Shown here in pieces: positions 14,114 to 18,022 of a stretch of 18,022 bases of DNA. Source of the stretch: an uncultured Clostridia bacterium (GTDB lineage: Bacteria; Bacillota_A; Clostridia; TANB77; CAG-508); contig CANQXO010000019.1 in assembly GCA_947627825.1 (NCBI GenBank), positions 1 to 18,022 on the forward strand. The letters are read 5' to 3'. A model generated the notes under the pieces. The model saw only the letters and a program-made list of their open reading frames with translations, did no database searches and was not told the DNA's origin. The translations under genes were made by a program, and so were the position numbers. Within the stretch, counting starts at the first letter, position 1, and each line of letters begins with the position of its first letter.

Positions 14114-15410
14114 TCAGCTGTTATCTTCATCATAGGTTAATCTTGTATCATAATTTAGCTTAATTTCTTCATCACTAAGAGGTCTTGTGTAGAATCTACA
14201 ATTTTTTAGAATCATCTTTCCATAATTAGTATATTTTCCTCCAGTAGTATCACCATTTCTTGTACTCCCAAGAAAAAATGAATCAGCACTATAGCTTTTA
14301 CAGGTCTTTTTAAAATCTTCCCATTGCTCAACATTTAAATAAGAGGATTTAACCAAAACCCCATTCTCATAAACTGATAATTTGTATCCTCTGTAAGGTT
14401 CTTTATTTACATTAATGCTATCACCTATTTCAGATAAATTAAGAGTAAGACTCAAATTCACAAGTTTATTCATTTTAAATCCAGATGATATATACCAAGT
14501 GTTTCCATATATATTGTTAGACCATTCCGAAAATATTTTATTACTTCCTAATACAATCAAGACAATCTGATTATTGTAACCGACTTACACTTAAATTAGA
14601 AGCAAAACCTCCCACTCTATTTGAATTACCAAATGATAACAAAGGACATCCGTCAGTTTTTTCGGAATTATATTCCTTGTTATTATCATAGTCTCTATAA
14701 AGTCCTCTACATTCTCCCCAAAATTCAAAAGTGAATCCTTTATTAAACAAATCATCTAATATTGTATTATTTTTTATAGATATATAGTCATCTTTACCAT
14801 CTAATAAAAATCCTTCATTATTAAATCCACTTTTAGTTCCTAAATCTTGCTCATCAAAATTATGTAGCGTCACATCATCTCCTAGTGCTTTTTCTATTTC
14901 ATCTTTAGTCCATTCTTCTCCTTCTTTTTTATCCATCATTGCTGTATCTATGTTTAACACTAATCCGTCTTTTACTGCAACCGAATCTCCTAATGACATT
15001 GATGCATATTTTTCATTTAATTGTTTTATTTCTCCTGTTTCATAATTTATTACATAATTATTTTTGGCTTTACTTCCATTTGGTAACGCATCACCTTGTT
15101 TTACAAAATACCATCCGTTTGCATATGTATTTTCTTCATCTTGTATCATATGCCAATTTGGATTTGATACATCTTTTTTGGATAACTTTTCTCCTAGTTT
15201 ATCCGTTTCTTTTTTACTGATATTATAATTCATAATAGATAAACTTAATGTTTCTTGTTCTAATGCAGCTTCATAGCTTTTTACTACTTTTTTAGTCTGA
15301 CCCATCAAACCATTTTCTCCTAAAGTTAAATTTAGCGTTACTCCTGCCAAAATTAACATAATTATTATTGTTACTACTAGAGCAACTAATGTTATTCCTT
15401 TGTTTTTCAT
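14114..15410 (-). CDS. Prepilin-like surface protein with LamG-like C-terminus; +1 frame break at CGG
   Basis: Starts with the same prepilin-type signal MKNKGITLVALVVTIIIML (ATG 15410, AAAGGAG upstream) and is homologous to the gene at 10347-11715: NYETGEIKQL, VKDGLVLNIDT, then a LamG/concanavalin-like domain (FLLDGKDDYISIKNN, FTFEFWGECRGLY). After ASNLSVS the frame ends at TAA. Dropping the C at 14582 (AGT-C-GGT) restores GYNNQIVLIVLGSNK and continues through LKNCRFYTRPLSDEEIKLNY, a typical LamG ending, to TGA 14114. The corrected product has 431 aa. As in the other broken genes, the break is an in-frame CGG and both halves are otherwise well preserved. It is predicted to be exported and pilin-like; glycan binding is inference. 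It sits behind invertible segment 2. Confidence 0.8.
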
Positions 15411-15464
15411 ACTTTCAAGCTCCTTTGCATTTTTCTTTAAGTTACTTACTTAAAGAAAAATCAA

Positions 15465-15507
15465 AAAACGCTTGCATACTATTTATTTCAATAGTTACAA
15501 GCGTTTT
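15465..15507. terminator. Bidirectional terminator inside invertible segment 2
   Basis: AAAACGCTTG (15465-15474) pairs with CAAGCGTTTT (15498-15507), with an inner ACTATT/AATAGT helix, T-rich on both exits. It is the counterpart of 11769-11813 with a compensated base pair. Confidence 0.75.
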
Positions 15508-15568
15508 ATTAAATTCATTTTTTATAATTTTATTATTGTCTTATTTTTAATTTATCTTTTATTTTTTA

Positions 15569-15597
15569 TTGATATTTCAACTTTTTATTGTTATAAT
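15569..15597 (+). promoter_or_regulatory. Strong promoter in segment 2, pointing away from its gene
   Basis: TTGATA (15569-15574), a 17-base spacer and TATAAT (15592-15597) on the plus strand, ending 13 bases before the outer inverted site. As sequenced it reads toward the decayed M23 copy rather than into the LamG gene. Confidence 0.75.
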
Positions 15598-15687
15598 TAT
15601 TTTATAAAAATTTCTTTAAGTAAGTAACTTAAAGAAATTTTTATCATTATTTATATATTTTGTTCTTCTATTTTTTAGCAGATTTTC

Positions 15688-15716
15688 TTGACTTTTATGG
15701 TAAGTTATGTTAATAT
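15688..15716 (+). promoter_or_regulatory. Promoter retained before the decayed M23 copy
   Basis: TTGACT (15688-15693), a 17-base spacer and TAATAT (15711-15716), the same boxes and spacing as the promoter at 9426-9454. Confidence 0.55.
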
Positions 15717-15755
15717 ATATTTGCTTTTATGGGTCACTACATTTGAAAGGAATTA

Positions 15756-15977
15756 ATGTTTTCATATTTTAATAAATTATTATATTTATATTTAATAGTT
15801 GCAGTTGTTGTTTGTTTCTTATTTATTCCAATACTTTATACTCAAAGTTACTCTAACAATCAAACTGTATATTTTTCCGATATGTTCATATGGCCTATTC
15901 TAGGTTATACCTCTATCTCTTCTTATTTTGGAAATAGATATTGTTATTGAACTTTCTAATTACCCCAACATATAGAT
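15756..15977 (+). pseudogene. Truncated copy of the M23 peptidase gene
   Basis: It begins like the intact gene at 9488 (MFSYFNKLLYLYLIVAVVV ... FIPILYTQ ... WPILGYTSISSYFG), with a matching Shine-Dalgarno sequence GAAAGGA. After FGNR it jumps, out of frame, to sequence matching IVIELSNY of the parent, losing about 125 bases that encode the H-x3-D zinc motif. The HxH end is also absent. It cannot encode an active peptidase; at most it makes a 64-residue membrane peptide. Confidence 0.8.
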
Positions 15978-16000
15978 TATAAATTAAAGATAAAAATGAA

Positions 16001-16022
16001 CCTATCAATTATAATTGATAGG
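16001..16022 (-). terminator. Terminator after the efp / zinc-ribbon operon
   Basis: CCTATCAATTATAATTGATAGG is a perfect palindrome (two 11-base halves), 10 bases beyond the minus-strand stop codon. On that strand it is followed by TTCATTTTTATC. Confidence 0.7.
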
Positions 16023-16031
16023 CTTTACCTT

Positions 16032-16679
16032 TTACATATCATCATCATTTTTATTATTTTCATTATTTCGCTCTTGATTATTTTGTGTTTGATTATTTTG
16101 TCCTTTTGATAAATCATTTGTATTTTGTAAGTTTTGATTTATTTGCTCATTAGGATTGTATTGTTCCTGTTCTTCTGCTATCTTTGCACTACTTTCTTCA
16201 CTTTGTTGCTCATTTTCTTTATCTTGTTCATAATAATCTTGACCACAATGATCACAGTTTCCTTGACAATCTGAACAATTATCCCAGTCTAGTTCGATTA
16301 TATTATGGCAATTTGGACATTTAATTTCATAAGAATCTTTAGCATCTTCACTTATTGTAAAATCCTCGTTGCAGTAAGGACATCTTATTTCGAACTCATA
16401 GTCATTATCATGCATTTGGTCTCCATCTTCGTCTTCATATTCATCATCTTCTATATAAATGTCTTCTTCAATATTTTGGATTTTTCTTTGAATTTTTCTT
16501 AATTTTGATTCTATAGTTTGTTGTCTTTCTTGAACATCTATCAAACTATTCATTGAATCAACAAAGCTTGTTAAAATTTCAGATATCTCACTTTTGACCT
16601 TATCAAGTTCGTTTTTATCCTTAATATTTTTTTCTAAATCACTCATTATGTCTTTATATAATTTATTTATATTTGCCAT
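16032..16679 (-). CDS. Zinc-ribbon protein with acidic and Asn/Gln-rich regions (CD1247-like)
   Basis: A 215-aa protein. Residues 1-80 are helical and charged, probably a coiled coil (LEKNIKDKNELDKVKSEISE). A very acidic stretch follows (~80-100, EDDEYEDEDGDQ), then a zinc-ribbon-like module with CPYC (~107) and CPNC (~128), and a Cys cluster CSDCQGNCDHC (~141-151). The last 60 residues are low-complexity Gln/Asn/Glu. The layout resembles the Clostridial CD1247-type proteins that accompany efp; the family link is from memory and the function is unknown. Start choice: ATG 16679 has AAAGGAT 5 bases upstream; an in-frame TTG at 16694 would lie over that Shine-Dalgarno sequence. It begins 17 bases after efp and shares its promoter and terminator. 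Confidence 0.75.
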   Translation of the reverse strand: MANINKLYKDIMSDLEKNIKDKNELDKVKSEISEILTSFVDSMNSLIDVQERQQTIESKLRKIQRKIQNIEEDIYIEDDEYEDEDGDQMHDNDYEFEIRCPYCNEDFTISEDAKDSYEIKCPNCHNIIELDWDNCSDCQGNCDHCGQDYYEQDKENEQQSEESSAKIAEEQEQYNPNEQINQNLQNTNDLSKGQNNQTQNNQERNNENNKNDDDM

Positions 16680-16696
16680 AAAATATCCTTTCAAAA

Positions 16697-17260
16697 TTAT
16701 ATTCTCTCTAAATATTCACCTGTTCTAGTGTCTATTTTAATTACATCTCCTATATTGATAAACATAGGAACGATAATTTCAAGACCATTTTCAAGTGTTG
16801 CAGGTTTTCCAGAAGTAGTTGCAGTGTTTCCTGCAAATCCAGGTTCAGTATAAGTTACAGCAAGCTCTATAAACATTGGTGGTTCAATAGAAAATACATT
16901 TCCTTTATATGAAAGGATTTTAACATTCATATTTTCTTTTAAATATTTTAAGCTTTCTCCAATTTGTTCCTTGTTTAGAGGCATTTGCTCATAAGTTTCA
17001 TTATCCATAAAATAATATAAATCACCATCTTGATATAAATATTGCATCTCTCTTTTTTCTATTTCTGCTGATGGAAATTTCTCTGATGGATTAAATGTCT
17101 TTTCTAAAACACTTCCTGTTATTACATTTTTAATTTTTGTTCTTACAAATGCTGAACCCTTTCCTGGTTTTACATGTTGGAATTCAACTACTCTATATAC
17201 ATTGCCTTCCATTTCAAATGTTGTTCCGTTTCTAAAGTCTCCTGCTGTGTATACTGCCAT
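16697..17260 (-). CDS. efp: Elongation factor P
   Basis: A 187-aa, full-length EF-P, which enters stalled ribosomes between the P and E sites and promotes peptide bonds at polyproline. Three beta-barrel domains are recognisable: an N-terminal KOW-like domain with the loop [12 protein letters not shown], whose tip Lys34 is the usual modification position; a middle domain with [19 protein letters not shown]; and the C-terminal OB domain with the signature [19 protein letters not shown]. The start ATG 17260 follows GGGGGA. It is the first gene of a two-gene operon with the zinc-ribbon protein, behind its own promoter. Confidence 0.98.
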   Translation of the reverse strand: MAVYTAGDFRNGTTFEMEGNVYRVVEFQHVKPGKGSAFVRTKIKNVITGSVLEKTFNPSEKFPSAEIEKREMQYLYQDGDLYYFMDNETYEQMPLNKEQIGESLKYLKENMNVKILSYKGNVFSIEPPMFIELAVTYTEPGFAGNTATTSGKPATLENGLEIIVPMFINIGDVIKIDTRTGEYLERI

Positions 17261-17309
17261 TATTATTTCCCCCTTTTTTAATTAATATTCAAATTTTTAC
17301 ACTTTTACT

Positions 17310-17338
17310 ATTGTACTACATAATGGTTTAAAAATCAA
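17310..17338 (-). promoter_or_regulatory. Promoter of efp
   Basis: Minus-strand TTGATT (17338-17333), a 17-base spacer and TACAAT (17315-17310), about 50 bases before the efp start, in the gap after ruvX. Confidence 0.65.
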
Positions 17339-17385
17339 GTCTTTTGCTTAGTTTTACAATATTACATTTAAAAATTTATTTAACT

Positions 17386-17805
17386 CTAGCTTTTTTTATT
17401 TATGTAATTTTCTAGTATATAAACTGCAGATAATGTATCTACAATTTGTTTTTTCTTTCTATTGTTTATATCTAAAAAGTTCATTGTTTTATGTGCTTCT
17501 ACAGATGTTAGTCTTTCATCTACCTGTACAATATTTATTTTGTTAAATCTTGATTTCAATTTATGCAAAAAGAGCTCGGTTTCTTCGGCTCTTTTTCCTT
17601 TTGTTCCATTCATATTAATAGGATTTCCTAACACTATACAGTCGACATCATATTCATTTATAATTTCTTCTATTCTTTTAAGTAATACTTTGTCACTTCC
17701 ATTTGTCGTTACTGTTTCTAATCCTTGGGCTGTAATTCCCAATGCATCTGTTATTGCTATTCCTGTTCTTACAGTTCCATAGTCAATTCCTAATTTTCTA
17801 CTCAT
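17386..17805 (-). CDS. ruvX: Holliday-junction resolvase-like RNase H-fold protein RuvX/YqgF
   Basis: A 139-aa YqgF-family nuclease, linked to pre-16S rRNA 5'-end maturation and Holliday-junction cleavage. The RNase H-fold signatures are the N-terminal GIDYGTVRTGIA (Asp8), IVLGNPINMNGTKG (~residues 57-70), VDERLTSVEA (~96-105) and the C-terminal Asp in KKKQIVDTLSAVYILENYI. The length is standard. ATG 17805 has AAAAAGGA at ~9 bases. It follows ireB by 18 bases, the usual Firmicute order, so the two are likely co-transcribed. Confidence 0.95.
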   Translation of the reverse strand: MSRKLGIDYGTVRTGIAITDALGITAQGLETVTTNGSDKVLLKRIEEIINEYDVDCIVLGNPINMNGTKGKRAEETELFLHKLKSRFNKINIVQVDERLTSVEAHKTMNFLDINNRKKKQIVDTLSAVYILENYINKKS

Positions 17806-17823
17806 ATAAAATTTCCTTTTTAA

Positions 17824-18022
17824 TTATTTATCTACTTCAATATATTCTTGTACCATCTTTTCAAGTAGCTCATCTCTTTCAATTTGTCTAATTAAATTTC
17901 TTGCTTCTTTATGGCTTGTAATATATGTTGGATCTCCTGATAAAATATATCCTACTATTTGATTTATTGGATTATATCCTTTTTCTTTTAAAGCTTCATA
18001 TACTTCTTTCAAAATTTCTTTT
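17824..18022 (-). CDS. ireB: IreB/UPF0297 family protein, 5' part outside the window
   Basis: The reading frame is open to the window edge ([20 protein letters not shown], then [20 protein letters not shown] and [14 protein letters not shown]), so the true start lies beyond 18022. An in-frame TTG at 18012 is not a start. IreB is a small conserved Firmicute protein, known in Enterococcus as a substrate of the PASTA-domain kinase IreK. The motif [19 protein letters not shown] is diagnostic. About 20 N-terminal residues are missing compared with the family's usual length of roughly 85. Confidence 0.95.
   Translation of the reverse strand, partial: KEILKEVYEALKEKGYNPINQIVGYILSGDPTYITSHKEARNLIRQIERDELLEKMVQEYIEVDK

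Larger units (their letters stand above)
15432..15637 (-). promoter_or_regulatory. Putative invertible promoter segment 2 (perfect 27-bp inverted repeats)
   Basis: Sites 15432-15458 and 15611-15637 are perfect inverted copies. Each has TTTCTTTAAG-type arms around a 7-bp core, TTACTTA in one and TAAGTAA in the other. The 152-bp segment contains a bidirectional terminator beside the gene and a consensus promoter at the far end. It is homologous to segment 1 (11737-11943) throughout, but its core differs by one base, changed in both sites together. Confidence 0.68.

Noticed and set aside
10205..16031. Diversity-generating retroelement reverse transcriptase and template repeat, or a recombinase gene, within the accessory region
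   Set aside because: No open frame with reverse-transcriptase or recombinase motifs exists on either strand, and no second GC-rich copy of the 12187-12318 sequence is present.
1..18022. CRISPR array
   Set aside because: No regularly spaced repeats with spacers were found; the only long repeats are the tRNA-Trp pair, the prepilin cassettes and the switch sites.

Overview
The window is very AT-rich, uses AAGGAGG-type Shine-Dalgarno sequences throughout, and carries Firmicute/Clostridia gene sets: ireB-ruvX, efp followed by a zinc-ribbon protein, a homodimeric-type glycyl-tRNA synthetase, an MreB, and a tmRNA whose tag ends AYAA. Together with prepilin-like and sortase-type surface proteins, this suggests an uncultured gut-type member of the Clostridia. 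That assignment is inference; no rRNA is present.

Layout. Positions 1-7330 are housekeeping, all on the minus strand: a CAU tRNA cut by the window edge, an unrecognised 324-aa protein, a long-chain acyl-CoA synthetase-like enzyme, an MreB-family protein, glyS, a small DUF1294 membrane protein, ssrA (tmRNA) and a GtrA-family membrane protein. Positions 7383-10204 form a small block bounded by two identical tRNA-Trp genes. It holds a wall-anchored surface-protein gene split by an in-frame TAA and carrying an embedded intein-like Hint domain, and a divergent M23 (LytM) peptidase gene. Positions 10302-15977 are an accessory surface-protein region with three paralogous genes whose products share one prepilin-like N-terminus (two with LamG-like C-termini, one with a formylglycine-generating-enzyme/C-type-lectin-like C-terminus), a decayed Rpn-type nuclease fragment and a decayed second M23 copy. 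Positions 16001-18022 return to housekeeping: a zinc-ribbon protein, efp, ruvX and a partial ireB.

Two observations stand out. First, three genes are interrupted by +1 frame breaks at four places (5971, 5955, 11088, 14582). Every break is an in-frame CGG followed by A or T, and dropping the C restores the protein with a glycine (GGN) at that place. I found no in-frame CGG in any intact gene here. This is the pattern expected if CGG is unassigned, or if CGGN is read as a four-base glycine codon; sequence error or true pseudogenes remain alternatives. Second, each prepilin-like gene is preceded by a 130-155-bp segment flanked by inverted sites of the form TTAAG-N7-CTTAA (the outer site of the third pair is imperfect). 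Each pair has its own matching 7-bp core, and each segment carries a near-consensus promoter that points away from the gene. These look like three independently addressed invertible promoters, all in the OFF orientation. The recombinase is not in the window.

The 3' end of the middle prepilin-like gene is also unusually GC-rich and shaped like the variable region of a diversity-generating retroelement; no reverse transcriptase or template repeat is visible here.
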